NCBI RefSeq assembly: GCF_011068285.1
Contig: NZ_CP049616.1
Span: 3,120,001-3,184,000 of the forward strand
From: Flagellimonas oceani
GTDB taxonomy: Bacteria; Bacteroidota; Bacteroidia; Flavobacteriales; Flavobacteriaceae
DNA: 64,000 bases
Reading direction: 5' to 3'
Shown here: positions 20,695 to 29,573 of the stretch, piece after piece
How the letters are laid out: every line of letters starts with the position of its first letter
Numbering within the stretch: position 1 is the stretch's first letter
Notes under the pieces: model-generated
Told to the model about the DNA's origin: nothing
Database searches by the model: none
Seen by the model: only the letters and a program-made list of their open reading frames with translations
Program-made: the position numbers and the translations under genes

Positions 20695-20994
20695 CTATGC
20701 TTTTAACTTATTCCAAATTTCCTTTGCTTTCTTGATGTCTCTTTTTTGAGAACTTTTGTCACCACCCGCCAGTAAAACAATAATCCTACCGTTCTTTTCT
20801 TTAAAATAAACCCGATATCCTTTGGCAAAATGTATTCGAATTTCACTGATTCCATTTCCAACACTTTTACAATCACCAAAATGCCCGTCATTTTCAATCC
20901 TCTGAATTCTAAATAGGATCTTAGCCTTCGCTCTTATATCTTTCAATCTTCTTAGCCACCTATCGAACTCTACAGTTTTTTCAATAAAGAACAT
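20695..20994 (-). CDS. HigB-like RelE-superfamily toxin
   Basis: A 99-residue protein beginning MFFIEKTVEFDRWLRRLKDI. The frame allows an ATG nine codons further upstream, but family members start at this point. Features of the phage-derived Gp49-like/HigB type: FRIQRIENDGHFGDCKSVGN, EIRIHFAKGYRVYF, VLLAGGDKSSQKRDIKKAKE. Members are ribosome-dependent mRNA interferases. First gene of the TA pair with the antitoxin at 20413-20691. Confidence 0.88.
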   Translation of the reverse strand: MFFIEKTVEFDRWLRRLKDIRAKAKILFRIQRIENDGHFGDCKSVGNGISEIRIHFAKGYRVYFKEKNGRIIVLLAGGDKSSQKRDIKKAKEIWNKLKA

Positions 20995-21206
20995 ATAAAA
21001 ATTGTATCCAATTGGATACAAATATAGTTTTAATTCTTGAATCTCGAATGAATGCCCATATTAATTTTACGTGACCATAAAAGATTGATTCTCCACTTCC
21101 AATAACAAAATCAACCCCCGGTCTAGTCCCCATTTCCAACGTGTAAAAATTCCTTCAGCTATTGATTTTAGTGAATTTGCCCTCAAACCATAAATCACAT
21201 AAAATT

Positions 21207-21749
21207 ATGAAGCGAGTATTGACAGCATTGTGTATGCTATGCATTCTGTGCGTTTCCGCGCAAGAATTCAACAAAGAAATCATCACAGAAAACGGTCGGC
21301 AATTGCTAGTGGGTAAAATCAACCTGGAAGGATTGCAATCCCAACCCTATGGCAGCTGGTTCCAAAACAAGTATGACAACTACCATCCCGACGACACTAT
21401 GGTTACCTTGTTCAAAGAAAAATTGTCGGAATACAACACCAAACTCTTCTTGGGAACTTGGTGTGGCGACAGCAAACGGGAAAGCCCCAGATTCATCAAA
21501 ATTCTGGAAGCCGCGGATTTTCCGATGGAGCAATTGGAAATCATCGCGCTGGATTACCGCAAAGGACACTACAAAACCAGTCCCACGGGCGAAGAAAAAG
21601 GCTTGAACATCATTAAAGTGCCGACCATCATATTTTTTAAAGATGGAAAAGAAGTCAACCGAATCGTGGAAAGTCCATTGGAAACTTTGGAGGAAGATAT
21701 CGCCCAAATTGTTTTTGAAAAGGACTATGTGCCCAATTATGCATATTAA
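21207..21749 (+). CDS. Secreted thioredoxin-fold protein with a single active-site Cys
   Basis: A 180-residue protein with signal MKRVLTALCMLCILCVSAQ; the frame runs 15 codons further 5', but this ATG starts the signal. The thioredoxin-like domain shows LFLGTWCGDSKRESPRF, where the usual CxxC is WCGDS with only Cys86, and the cis-Pro segment IIKVPTIIFFKDGKEV. The WCGDS form is common in Bacteroidota envelope thioredoxin-like proteins; with one Cys it cannot cycle as a classical dithiol oxidoreductase. It sits just before lysS but is separated from it by a strong hairpin. Confidence 0.8.
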   Translation: MKRVLTALCMLCILCVSAQEFNKEIITENGRQLLVGKINLEGLQSQPYGSWFQNKYDNYHPDDTMVTLFKEKLSEYNTKLFLGTWCGDSKRESPRFIKILEAADFPMEQLEIIALDYRKGHYKTSPTGEEKGLNIIKVPTIIFFKDGKEVNRIVESPLETLEEDIAQIVFEKDYVPNYAY

Positions 21750-21767
21750 GTTGGGCCAACGCAAGGA

Positions 21768-21802
21768 TTTAAAGCGCAAAAGTGTAATTTTGCGCTTTAA
21801 AT
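21768..21802 (+). terminator. Intrinsic terminator that also holds a lysS -7 box
   Basis: TTTAAAGCGCAAAA and TTTTGCGCTTTAAA form a 14-bp stem followed by TTTTTT, ending the upstream thioredoxin-like gene. The same DNA contains TAATTTTG at 21785-21792, a full TAnnTTTG -7 match 22 nt before the lysS ATG, so terminator and promoter overlap. No good -33 element was found. Confidence 0.65.
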
Positions 21803-21814
21803 TTTTTATAGACT

Positions 21815-23506
21815 ATGCAACTATCGGAACAAGAGATCGTTCGAAGGGAAAAATTGACCAAACTCAGGGAAATGGGGATCAACCCGTATCCCGCAGCATT
21901 GTATCCTGTTGATGCCACCTCAAAGAGCATCAAGAATGATTTTGAAGAAGGAAAGAAAGTAGTTATTTCCGGTAGATTGATGTCACGAAGAATCCAAGGA
22001 AAAGCTTCTTTTGCCGAACTTCAGGACAGCGAAGGACGTATCCAAGTCTACTTTAACCGTGATGAAATTTGCCCGGATGATGACAAAACCTTGTACAACG
22101 ATGTGTACAAAAAGTTGCTGGACATCGGGGACATCATCGGTATCGAAGGAGAGTTGTTCAAGACCCAAGTGGGGGAAAAAACCGTGATGGTGAAAAACTT
22201 CTCCCTGTTGAGCAAAAGTTTAAGACCGCTGCCCTTACCGAAGGTAAACGACGAAGGAAAAGTATACGATGCCTTCAACGACCCTGAGCTACGCTACCGC
22301 CAGCGGTACGTGGATTTGGTGGTGAATCCCCACGTAAAGGACACCTTCATTAAAAGAACAAAAATCACGAATAGCATACGGGAGTTCTACAACCAAAAAG
22401 GATATTTGGAAGTCGAGACCCCAATTTTGCAGCCCATTCCCGGTGGAGCGGCCGCACGCCCGTTCTTAACGCATCACAATGCATTGAACGTGCCTTTGTA
22501 CCTGCGAATTGCCAACGAACTTTATCTAAAAAGATTGATTGTCGGTGGGTTTGATGGCGTGTACGAGTTTTCCAAGGATTTCCGTAACGAGGGAATGGAC
22601 CGCACCCACAATCCGGAGTTTACCGTAATGGAACTCTACGTGGCCTACAAAGACTACAACTGGATGATGGACACCACCGAAAAACTATTGGAAAAAGTGG
22701 CCATTGATGCCACAGGAAGTTCCAAAGTAAAGGTGGGCGATCACGAAATAGAATTTAAGGCCCCTTACCCAAGGGTTCCGATTTTGGAAGCCATTAAAAT
22801 TCATACGGGTTACGATGTGGCCGATATGGAAGAGGACGAACTCCGCGAAGTGGCCAAGAAATTGGATATTGAAGTGGATGGGACGATGGGCATCGGTAAA
22901 TTAATCGATGAGATTTTTGGTGAAAAATGCGAGCATCATTACATCCAGCCGACCTTTATTATTGATTATCCGAAGGAAATGAGTCCGTTGACCAAAGAGC
23001 ACCGAACCAATCCAAGGCTTACGGAGCGTTTTGAGTTGATGGTGAACGGCAAGGAATTGGCCAATGCCTATTCCGAGCTTAACGACCCTATTGATCAGCG
23101 CGAGCGGTTTGAAGATCAGCTCAAACTCTCCGAAAAAGGAGATGATGAAGCGATGTTCATTGACCAAGATTTCTTGCGTGCTTTGGAATATGGTATGCCC
23201 CCAACCTCTGGAATCGGAATTGGAATTGACCGTTTGGTAATGTTGATGACCAACAATTCATCCATCCAAGAAGTGTTGTTCTTCCCGCAAATGCGGCCTG
23301 AGAAGAAAAAAGTAGAATTGACCGAGGAAGAAAAAACCATTGTGGACATCATTAAACCACAAGGAGAAATGTCCCTGGCCGAACTTAAAGCAAAAGCCGG
23401 ATTGAGTGGCAAAAAATGGGACAAGAGTACTAAATCCCTTACCAAACATGGACTTATCAAAGTAGAGAAAACCGAGAATGATCTTTTGGTAAAATATACG
23501 GGATAG
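21815..23506 (+). CDS. lysS: Lysyl-tRNA synthetase, class II
   Basis: A 563-residue cytoplasmic enzyme charging tRNA-Lys. An OB-fold anticodon-binding domain spans about 50-150 ([20 protein letters not shown]). Class II motif 2 is [15 protein letters not shown] and motif 3 is [13 protein letters not shown]. After the catalytic core (ending about 500) there is an extra segment of about 60 residues ([20 protein letters not shown] onward) that looks like a small winged-helix domain, absent from E. coli LysS and found in Bacteroidota enzymes. The terminator is at 23533-23575. Confidence 0.97.
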   Translation: MQLSEQEIVRREKLTKLREMGINPYPAALYPVDATSKSIKNDFEEGKKVVISGRLMSRRIQGKASFAELQDSEGRIQVYFNRDEICPDDDKTLYNDVYKKLLDIGDIIGIEGELFKTQVGEKTVMVKNFSLLSKSLRPLPLPKVNDEGKVYDAFNDPELRYRQRYVDLVVNPHVKDTFIKRTKITNSIREFYNQKGYLEVETPILQPIPGGAAARPFLTHHNALNVPLYLRIANELYLKRLIVGGFDGVYEFSKDFRNEGMDRTHNPEFTVMELYVAYKDYNWMMDTTEKLLEKVAIDATGSSKVKVGDHEIEFKAPYPRVPILEAIKIHTGYDVADMEEDELREVAKKLDIEVDGTMGIGKLIDEIFGEKCEHHYIQPTFIIDYPKEMSPLTKEHRTNPRLTERFELMVNGKELANAYSELNDPIDQRERFEDQLKLSEKGDDEAMFIDQDFLRALEYGMPPTSGIGIGIDRLVMLMTNNSSIQEVLFFPQMRPEKKKVELTEEEKTIVDIIKPQGEMSLAELKAKAGLSGKKWDKSTKSLTKHGLIKVEKTENDLLVKYTG

Positions 23507-23532
23507 CACAAAAATCTTATCCTTATCAAATA

Positions 23533-23575
23533 CAAACCCCTGAGCTTCAAAACCTGTTCAGGGGTTTCGTTTTTA
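23533..23575 (+). terminator. Intrinsic terminator after lysS
   Basis: AAACCCCTGA...TCAGGGGTTT with a following T-rich tract (CGTTTTT). Confidence 0.85.
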
Positions 23576-23665
23576 AAAAAATTTCTATCTTACCACCGTT
23601 TTCTTCCCGAGCGGAAGGGAACTTTCCAGCAGCATACCCCAATAATCTTACTAAAATCTACTTAT

Positions 23666-26614
23666 ATGAAAAGAATGAAATTAGCATTCCTTTTCGTGCT
23701 GTTGGTATCTTTTACCGGAATGGCACAAGAGGTAACAGGAACCGTCTATGACGACCAAAACGTACCCTTGCCCGGAGCTTCGGTCCAAGTAAAGGGAACA
23801 ACTACGGGAGCCATCACCGACTTTGATGGCAACTATTCCATAGCAGCAAGCACTGGGGACATCTTGGTGTTTTCCTATGTCGGGTTCAATACCCAAGAAG
23901 CGACCGTGACCGGCAGTACATTGGACGTAACACTGCAAGCCGGACTCGAACTCGAAAATGTTGTGGTTGTAGGATCAAGAAACGCCAACCGAACCTCTAC
24001 CGATTCCCCAGTACCCGTTGATGTGTTGGATGTAACCGAACTTGTACAATCCGCACCGCAGGTCACCGTTACCGAAATCCTGAACTACGCAGCGCCGTCG
24101 TTCACATCAAATCCGCAGACCATTTCCGATGGTACGGACCATATTGCCCCCGCAGCTTTGCGCGGACTTGGGCCCGACCAGGTTTTGGTGCTCATCAATG
24201 GAAAAAGGCGGCACAAAACCGGATTGGTGAACGTAAACGGGACATTTGGCCGTGGAAGCGTTGGGACAGATATGACAACTATTCCATCCAACTCCATTTC
24301 CAGAATCGAGATCCTTAGGGACGGTGCTGCCGCCCAATATGGTTCCGATGCCATTGCCGGTGTTATCAACATCGTTCTTAAAAATACGGTGAACGAATTA
24401 CAGGTAGATGTGAACACAGGAGCCCATTTTACCAGCGAGCATAGTCCACAAAAGAAAATCGATGGTGAAAAGGTAAATCTAGGATTGAATTACGGATTGC
24501 CCATTGGAAAAGAGGGTGGATTTATCAATTTTACTGGGAATTTCAACCACCGCGGATGGACCAATCGCATGCAAGAATGGGAAGGTTCTATATTTCATGC
24601 AGCCAATGCAATAGAAAGAGTGGCAAATGAAGCGGGATATGATGTTTCCAAACTTTTGGACAATGATATTTCTGATGTTCAACAATATGCTTCACAGGTA
24701 GGTTATTTTAGTCAAGAGACCATTAATGCAATCAATAATGCCAATACTTATGAAGAAATTTTCGGAATAAATGATGGAGTCAATTCTCAAGCTGGAATTT
24801 TATCTTCCCTGACTTTCAATGATGATGACATTGTCACCGGTATCGCGGGCAATAATGTTACCGATCAAGAGCTTTTAGCCAGGGGTTTGCAACGAAGCGA
24901 TTTCAACATGCGGGTCGGTCAATCCAAGCTGAGGGGCGCCCAGTTCTTTGCCAACCTTTCCATACCGTTGGATGAGAATTTGGAGATCTACGGGTTTGGC
25001 GGTCTGAGTTTTAAAAATGGTAATGCAGGTGGTTTTTACCGCCTTCCGAACCAGTCGCGCACCTACTCCCCTGCCTATCCAAATGGTTTCTTGCCAGAAA
25101 TCAATTCCAATATTGTTGACAAATCCGCAGCATTTGGAATCAAGGGAATGATCGGGGATTGGAACGTTGACTTTAGTAATTCCTATGGAAAGAACGAGTT
25201 CATGTACCACGTTACAAACTCCAACAATGCTTCAATGGAAAATGCGACTCCTTTTCAAGCAAACTCGGGTGGGTTCGACTATAGTGAAAACACCTCCAAT
25301 TTTGATATGAGCCGCTTTTATGAAGATACCATGGCAGGCTTGAACATTGCTTTCGGGGCCGAATACCGTGTGGAAAATTACGGTATCATAGCCGGAGAGG
25401 AAATCTCCTATGCGCAATACAACACCCTGGGCATTCCACACGATCCCACCGATCCAGATTCAGTAGTTCCGACGGATTTTTTCGGCAATTCCAGACCTGG
25501 TGGCATTCAAGTTTTTCCAGGCTTTAAACCTGATAATGAGGTAAATGCCTTCAGAAACACCATTGCGGGCTATTTTGATGTGGAAGCTGATTTTACCGAA
25601 TCCATTTTGCTCAGTGGAGCGGTCAGGTATGAAAACTTCTCCGATTTTGGGGGAACCTTGAACTTTAAGGTGGCCACAAGATTGAAAATTTCGGAAAACT
25701 TCAATTTTAGAGGTGGTGGACAAACGGGCTTTAGAGCTCCATCATTACATCAAATCCATTACAGCTCCACATCCACCCTATTTGTGGATGGGGTACCGAA
25801 CGAAGTTGGTGTTTTTCCGAACACCTCAAGGGTGGCCCGATTGCTGGGCATAGAACCTTTGAAAGAGGAAACATCGGTAGGTGCAACGGCCGGGTTTACG
25901 GCACGAGTGCCCAGTGCCAACCTAAAATTTACTTTGGACGGATTCCTCATCAATATCGATGATCGAGTAATCCTCACCGGACAGTTTGATGATAACGACA
26001 ATGCCGAATTGGCAAACCTGTTCCAACAGGCCAATGCCACACAGGCTGCTTTCTTTGCAAACTCTGTGGATACCCAGACCAAAGGTTTGGATTTTGTTGT
26101 GGACCACAAAGCGAACATCTCGGACAATGTTTCACTGACCAACACTTTGGCCATGACCGTATCCGAAACGACCGTTGAAAAGGTGAAAGTTCCCGAAGCT
26201 ATTGCGGATGCGGGACTTAGCGACACCTATTTTGACCCAACAAGTCGAATCTATTTGGAATCTGCAGTGCCCACCACCAAAGGAAACCTATCCCACAACG
26301 TAAAAGTCGGGGACAATTGGAGCTTCTTTTTGCGAAACGGGTATTTTGGCGAAGTGAGGGAAGCTACCAATGAAGAAGACCCTACCATCGACTATACATT
26401 TGGGGCAAAAATTGTGACCGATCTGACCATTGGCTTCAATTTTACCGAAAGTGCAACATTCACCATTGGAGCCAATAACCTTTTGGATGTTTATCCGGAC
26501 GAGAACGATCCTGCTTTTAGATCGGAGGGTAGGTTTATCTACTCAAGGAGGTCTGTTCAATTTGGACAGAACGGAAGATACGTCTTTGGCAGATTGACCT
26601 TCAAAATCAAATAA
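23666..26614 (+). CDS. TonB-dependent receptor with carboxypeptidase-regulatory-like N-domain
   Basis: A 982-residue outer-membrane transporter. Signal peptide (MKRMKLAFLFVLLVSFTGMA), a carboxypeptidase-regulatory-like domain (residues about 22-100: DDQNVPLPGASVQVKGT, TDFDGNYSIAA), a TonB-box-like LENVVVVGSR, a plug with RGLGPDQVLVLINGKRRH and RIEILRDGAAAQYGSDAIAG, and a barrel ending FGRLTFKIK. It lacks a SusD partner, so it is the stand-alone receptor type (siderophore, B12, small peptide or sugar). The IEILRDGAAAQYGSDAIAGV form is typical of flavobacterial receptors of this size. It is monocistronic, between two terminators. Confidence 0.93.
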   Translation: MKRMKLAFLFVLLVSFTGMAQEVTGTVYDDQNVPLPGASVQVKGTTTGAITDFDGNYSIAASTGDILVFSYVGFNTQEATVTGSTLDVTLQAGLELENVVVVGSRNANRTSTDSPVPVDVLDVTELVQSAPQVTVTEILNYAAPSFTSNPQTISDGTDHIAPAALRGLGPDQVLVLINGKRRHKTGLVNVNGTFGRGSVGTDMTTIPSNSISRIEILRDGAAAQYGSDAIAGVINIVLKNTVNELQVDVNTGAHFTSEHSPQKKIDGEKVNLGLNYGLPIGKEGGFINFTGNFNHRGWTNRMQEWEGSIFHAANAIERVANEAGYDVSKLLDNDISDVQQYASQVGYFSQETINAINNANTYEEIFGINDGVNSQAGILSSLTFNDDDIVTGIAGNNVTDQELLARGLQRSDFNMRVGQSKLRGAQFFANLSIPLDENLEIYGFGGLSFKNGNAGGFYRLPNQSRTYSPAYPNGFLPEINSNIVDKSAAFGIKGMIGDWNVDFSNSYGKNEFMYHVTNSNNASMENATPFQANSGGFDYSENTSNFDMSRFYEDTMAGLNIAFGAEYRVENYGIIAGEEISYAQYNTLGIPHDPTDPDSVVPTDFFGNSRPGGIQVFPGFKPDNEVNAFRNTIAGYFDVEADFTESILLSGAVRYENFSDFGGTLNFKVATRLKISENFNFRGGGQTGFRAPSLHQIHYSSTSTLFVDGVPNEVGVFPNTSRVARLLGIEPLKEETSVGATAGFTARVPSANLKFTLDGFLINIDDRVILTGQFDDNDNAELANLFQQANATQAAFFANSVDTQTKGLDFVVDHKANISDNVSLTNTLAMTVSETTVEKVKVPEAIADAGLSDTYFDPTSRIYLESAVPTTKGNLSHNVKVGDNWSFFLRNGYFGEVREATNEEDPTIDYTFGAKIVTDLTIGFNFTESATFTIGANNLLDVYPDENDPAFRSEGRFIYSRRSVQFGQNGRYVFGRLTFKIK

Positions 26615-26643
26615 ACCAATCACTTTTCTAATTATTTTTCATA

Positions 26644-26672
26644 TTGAAGCCCCATCACGGGGCTTCTTTATT
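26644..26672 (+). terminator. Intrinsic terminator
   Basis: GAAGCCCC-atca-CGGGGCTTC followed by TTTATTTTT, ending the TonB-dependent receptor gene. Confidence 0.85.
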
Positions 26673-26709
26673 TTTATCTTTTAACAAAAAAGCATAGCTT
26701 AGAACCCCA

Positions 26710-28140
26710 ATGGAACTAAGCAAAAAAATTGGGCTGGTCCTAGGGCCGGTCGTGTTTCTTGTATTGAACTTGTTGCCTTTTGAAATCGTTTCGGAAAAGG
26801 GCGACCCCGTAATATCGGTTGCGGCATGGATGCTGATATGGTGGATTACCGAAGCTGTCTCCATATCCGTTACCGCACTCCTTCCCTTGCTACTACTGCC
26901 TATTCTAAAGATTCTGCCCATTGCGGAAGTTGGTGCCAATTATGGAAGCCCCATTGTATTTCTGTTCTTTGGTGGCTTTGTGATGGCTCTTGCCCTGGAA
27001 AAGGTAAACCTGCACCGTAGGATTGCCCTGAACATTATTAGGCTCACTGGAACCACTCCAAACAAGGTGATTTTGGGTTTTATGATCGCCACCGCAACTT
27101 TGAGCATGTGGATCAGCAATACGGCAAGTACGGTGGTAATGTTGCCTATTGCCATTTCAGTCATCAATCTATTGATCAATGACGAGGACGGCTTTACCAA
27201 GAACGATCAGAATTTTGCGCTTTGTGTGATGCTCGGTATCGCCTTTTCCGCCAATGCAGGGGGAATTGCCACGGTAATTGGTACACCTCCAAATTCTGTT
27301 TTAATAGGTCTTTTGGAAAACGAATACAATACGGAAATCTCTTTTTTAAAGTGGATGACCATTGGGTTGCCGTTTTCCATCATTATGATAGGGATTTGCT
27401 ACGTGGTTCTGGTAAAATGGATGTTTCCCAACAAAGATTTAAAGTTCAGTGCCTCCAAGGAGGTCATTCAGGTGGAACTGGAAAAACTGGGCCCTACCAC
27501 CGGAAAGGAAAAAATGGTTTTGGCAATTTTTGCCGTAACGGTTTTCCTATGGATTTTTAGGACATTGATCAACAACCTATTCCCGAACCTTGGCCTTACG
27601 GATACCATGATCAGCATTTTTGCCGCGGTCGCTCTTTTTGCCATTCCCTATAACATAAAAAAGGGGGATTTCATCATCACCTGGAAGGATACCTCTAAAT
27701 TGGCGTGGGGAATATTGATACTTTTCGGAGGTGGACTTGCCTTAGCGCAGGGAATGTCAACCAGTGGCATTGTGGATATGGTAGCGAACAGCATAGCCCA
27801 AAGCGAAATAAGCATATTGTTCACGGCTGCACTTTTGATATTCCTAATGCTCTTTATGACGGAATTGATGAGCAATGTAGCGCTAGTGGCTGTTTTGGCC
27901 CCTGTAGTGGCAGGTATTGCGATTGGTCTGGATATTCCAATGCTACACCTATTGATTCCCGTGACCATTGCCAGTAGTTGTGCATTCATGCTTCCGATGG
28001 CCACTCCTCCCAATGCCATTGTATTTGCGAGTGGCTACGTAAAGATTCCACAAATGGCCCGTGTTGGTGTCATTTTGAACTTGATTGCCGTAGTGTTGCT
28101 TGTTTTAGTTTTCCAGTTTGTGATTCCGCTATTGTTTTAA
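26710..28140 (+). CDS. DASS/SLC13 family anion transporter
   Basis: A 476-residue inner-membrane carrier with about 11 hydrophobic segments. The first substrate-and-sodium motif is WISNTAST (Ser-Asn-Thr at 136-138) and the symmetry-related second site is in the LPMATPPNAIVFASG segment near residue 430. Both define the divalent anion:Na+ symporter (DASS) family, which imports succinate, malate, citrate or sulfate. The exact substrate cannot be read from sequence. It is monocistronic with a terminator immediately after the stop. Confidence 0.92.
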   Translation: MELSKKIGLVLGPVVFLVLNLLPFEIVSEKGDPVISVAAWMLIWWITEAVSISVTALLPLLLLPILKILPIAEVGANYGSPIVFLFFGGFVMALALEKVNLHRRIALNIIRLTGTTPNKVILGFMIATATLSMWISNTASTVVMLPIAISVINLLINDEDGFTKNDQNFALCVMLGIAFSANAGGIATVIGTPPNSVLIGLLENEYNTEISFLKWMTIGLPFSIIMIGICYVVLVKWMFPNKDLKFSASKEVIQVELEKLGPTTGKEKMVLAIFAVTVFLWIFRTLINNLFPNLGLTDTMISIFAAVALFAIPYNIKKGDFIITWKDTSKLAWGILILFGGGLALAQGMSTSGIVDMVANSIAQSEISILFTAALLIFLMLFMTELMSNVALVAVLAPVVAGIAIGLDIPMLHLLIPVTIASSCAFMLPMATPPNAIVFASGYVKIPQMARVGVILNLIAVVLLVLVFQFVIPLLF

Positions 28141-28143
28141 ACT

Positions 28144-28175
28144 AAAAATGCCCCTCCGGGCGGAAGGGCATTTTC
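28144..28175. terminator. Bidirectional intrinsic terminator
   Basis: AAAATGCCC-ctccgggcggaa-GGGCATTTT begins 4 nt after the DASS gene stop and has A/T tracts on both sides. On the minus strand it is preceded by TTTGAGTTAG, the same motif seen before two other terminators in this window. Confidence 0.8.
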
Positions 28176-28258
28176 ACAAACTAACTAACTCAAAAAAATG
28201 TAAGAAACTAACTCAAACTAACGCTTTAACCCTTAGCAAGCAAAGCGTAACTCTTTGT
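28144..28258 (-). ncRNA. Candidate small RNA
   Basis: On the minus strand a -7 box TAACTTTG (28265-28272) precedes about 115 nt that code for nothing and end in the hairpin at 28144-28175. The predicted transcript contains a 7-bp stem (ACGCTTT/AAAGCGT, within 28222-28255) and two TTTGAGTTAG copies (28208-28217 and 28185-28194). No -33 element is visible, so the promoter is only half supported. The alternative is that the hairpin simply terminates the DASS mRNA and the rest is spacer. Confidence 0.3.
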
Positions 28259-28522
28259 TAGGTACAAAGTTATAACCCTTTTTTGTGAAGATTATTATAA
28301 TTAGTCTTTTGTTAACGTCGCAATAAAAACCTAAGGGCCCTATCCTTTTTGAAAGTTTTCACCATTTACTGAAATAATTTTATCAAAACATCTATATGAC
28401 TGAATTATCCTTACAATAAAAGCTGTTTTGCTACAAATACCACCATCACATATGTTGGTGTTATTTTTTTGTTAACCAGACACTTATTAGATTTTCTTAA
28501 CAAACAGATGGTCTACAAAAGT
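28259..28522. other. Gene-free AT-rich spacer
   Basis: This lies between the candidate small RNA and the terminator of the repeat-protein gene. I see no open frame, no tRNA and no convincing repeat here. Confidence 0.6.
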
Positions 28523-28548
28523 AAAAACCCCTCGGTCGAGGGGTTTTC
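28523..28548 (-). terminator. Intrinsic terminator of the repeat-protein gene
   Basis: AAAAACCCCTCG-gt-CGAGGGGTTTT: a perfect stem with T run on the minus strand, 37 nt after the stop at 28585. TTTGAGTTAG (28553-28562, minus strand) lies 5 nt upstream of the stem. Confidence 0.9.
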
Positions 28549-28584
28549 ATAGCTAACTCAAATAAGTTGTAAAATGAGAACATT

Positions 28585-29307
28585 TTACTGCATTGACCCT
28601 GAGTAAGGATCAAAATTTTCAGGGAGATACTTGGAAGTATCAAAGCCCAGTTCCATATTTTCTTCTTCCATGTAGTTTACCGAAGTAATGGCTATAACAT
28701 CTGTGTAGGGATCAAAACCTTCTGGCAATAGATATTCGCTATCGATTCCCAATACAAGCTCGGTTTCTTCTTCCAAGTAGGTAATCGATTTTAGGTCGAT
28801 ATACATCTCGTAAGGTGAAAAGCCTTCGGGCAAGTAATCTTTGGTGTCAAATCCAAGGTCCATATCCTCGTCCTCCATGTAGTTGATGGAATGTACATCC
28901 ACCACATCTGTGTAAGGGTTGAAATTCTCCGGCAAATACTTTTGGACATCAAAGCCCAATGAAGGATCTACATTGTTTTCGAGGTATATGATGGAATTCA
29001 AATCAAAATAGCTTTTGTGGGGATCAAAACCTTCTGGAAGATAATCCGCGGTATCAAAACCAAGATCTACCTCTGGTTCTTCCTCCAAATACACTATTTC
29101 ATTTAAATTCAATTCATACCAGGCATAATCTGCCATTTCTGAAGTTGAATCGTTTAACGCTGCTCCTATGTTCAAGGTGGTCAAACTGTTTTCTAAACTA
29201 CCCGGTGTTTCGGACTGTACCGCTACAACCTTGGTATTTTGTTGGTCGTTGGCTATGGCGGTACTACTTAATAATACACTACCATAAATTAATAATAACT
29301 TGTTCAT
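28585..29307 (-). CDS. Secreted acidic protein with five 35-residue repeats
   Basis: A 240-residue protein with signal MNKLLLIYGSVLLSSTAIAN; the frame extends 16 codons upstream but this ATG starts the signal. After a short linker, five tandem repeats cover residues about 66-240, each of the form [DV]LxSIxYLEEExxLxLGFDTxxYLPEGFDPYxxxx. Repeats 3 and 5 share YMEDE/YMEEEN, repeats 1, 2 and 4 share YLE; repeats 2 and 5 have LPENF, the others LPEGF. The protein is strongly acidic and ends right after the last repeat, with no anchor or sorting domain. I do not recognise a Pfam family. Monocistronic, divergent from the metalloprotease gene at 29574. Confidence 0.75.
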   Translation of the reverse strand: MNKLLLIYGSVLLSSTAIANDQQNTKVVAVQSETPGSLENSLTTLNIGAALNDSTSEMADYAWYELNLNEIVYLEEEPEVDLGFDTADYLPEGFDPHKSYFDLNSIIYLENNVDPSLGFDVQKYLPENFNPYTDVVDVHSINYMEDEDMDLGFDTKDYLPEGFSPYEMYIDLKSITYLEEETELVLGIDSEYLLPEGFDPYTDVIAITSVNYMEEENMELGFDTSKYLPENFDPYSGSMQ

Positions 29308-29573
29308 TTTTTGATTGAATTTTGTGATTGATGATATGCTTATAAGACTGACCAAAACCGAAAATGTTACAGTCTTTAGGAAATTTTCACAAATTCCAAA
29401 CGTCCGTTAAGCCCAGCCATACGGGGCGATTACCTCCAAACCATCAGTAAAAGGCAGGACTCCCAAAGGTTGGGGCATTCCGTTAAAAAAACAGTTGTTA
29501 ATATTTATTTAACAGTTAGTTTTCATGAATTTTAGGTTCTTTGAATGCTTATAGTTATTCAAACGAACATATA

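Noticed and set aside
20413..20994. The toxin-antitoxin pair as part of a larger mobile element
   Set aside because: No transposase, integrase, inverted repeat or tRNA boundary was found nearby.
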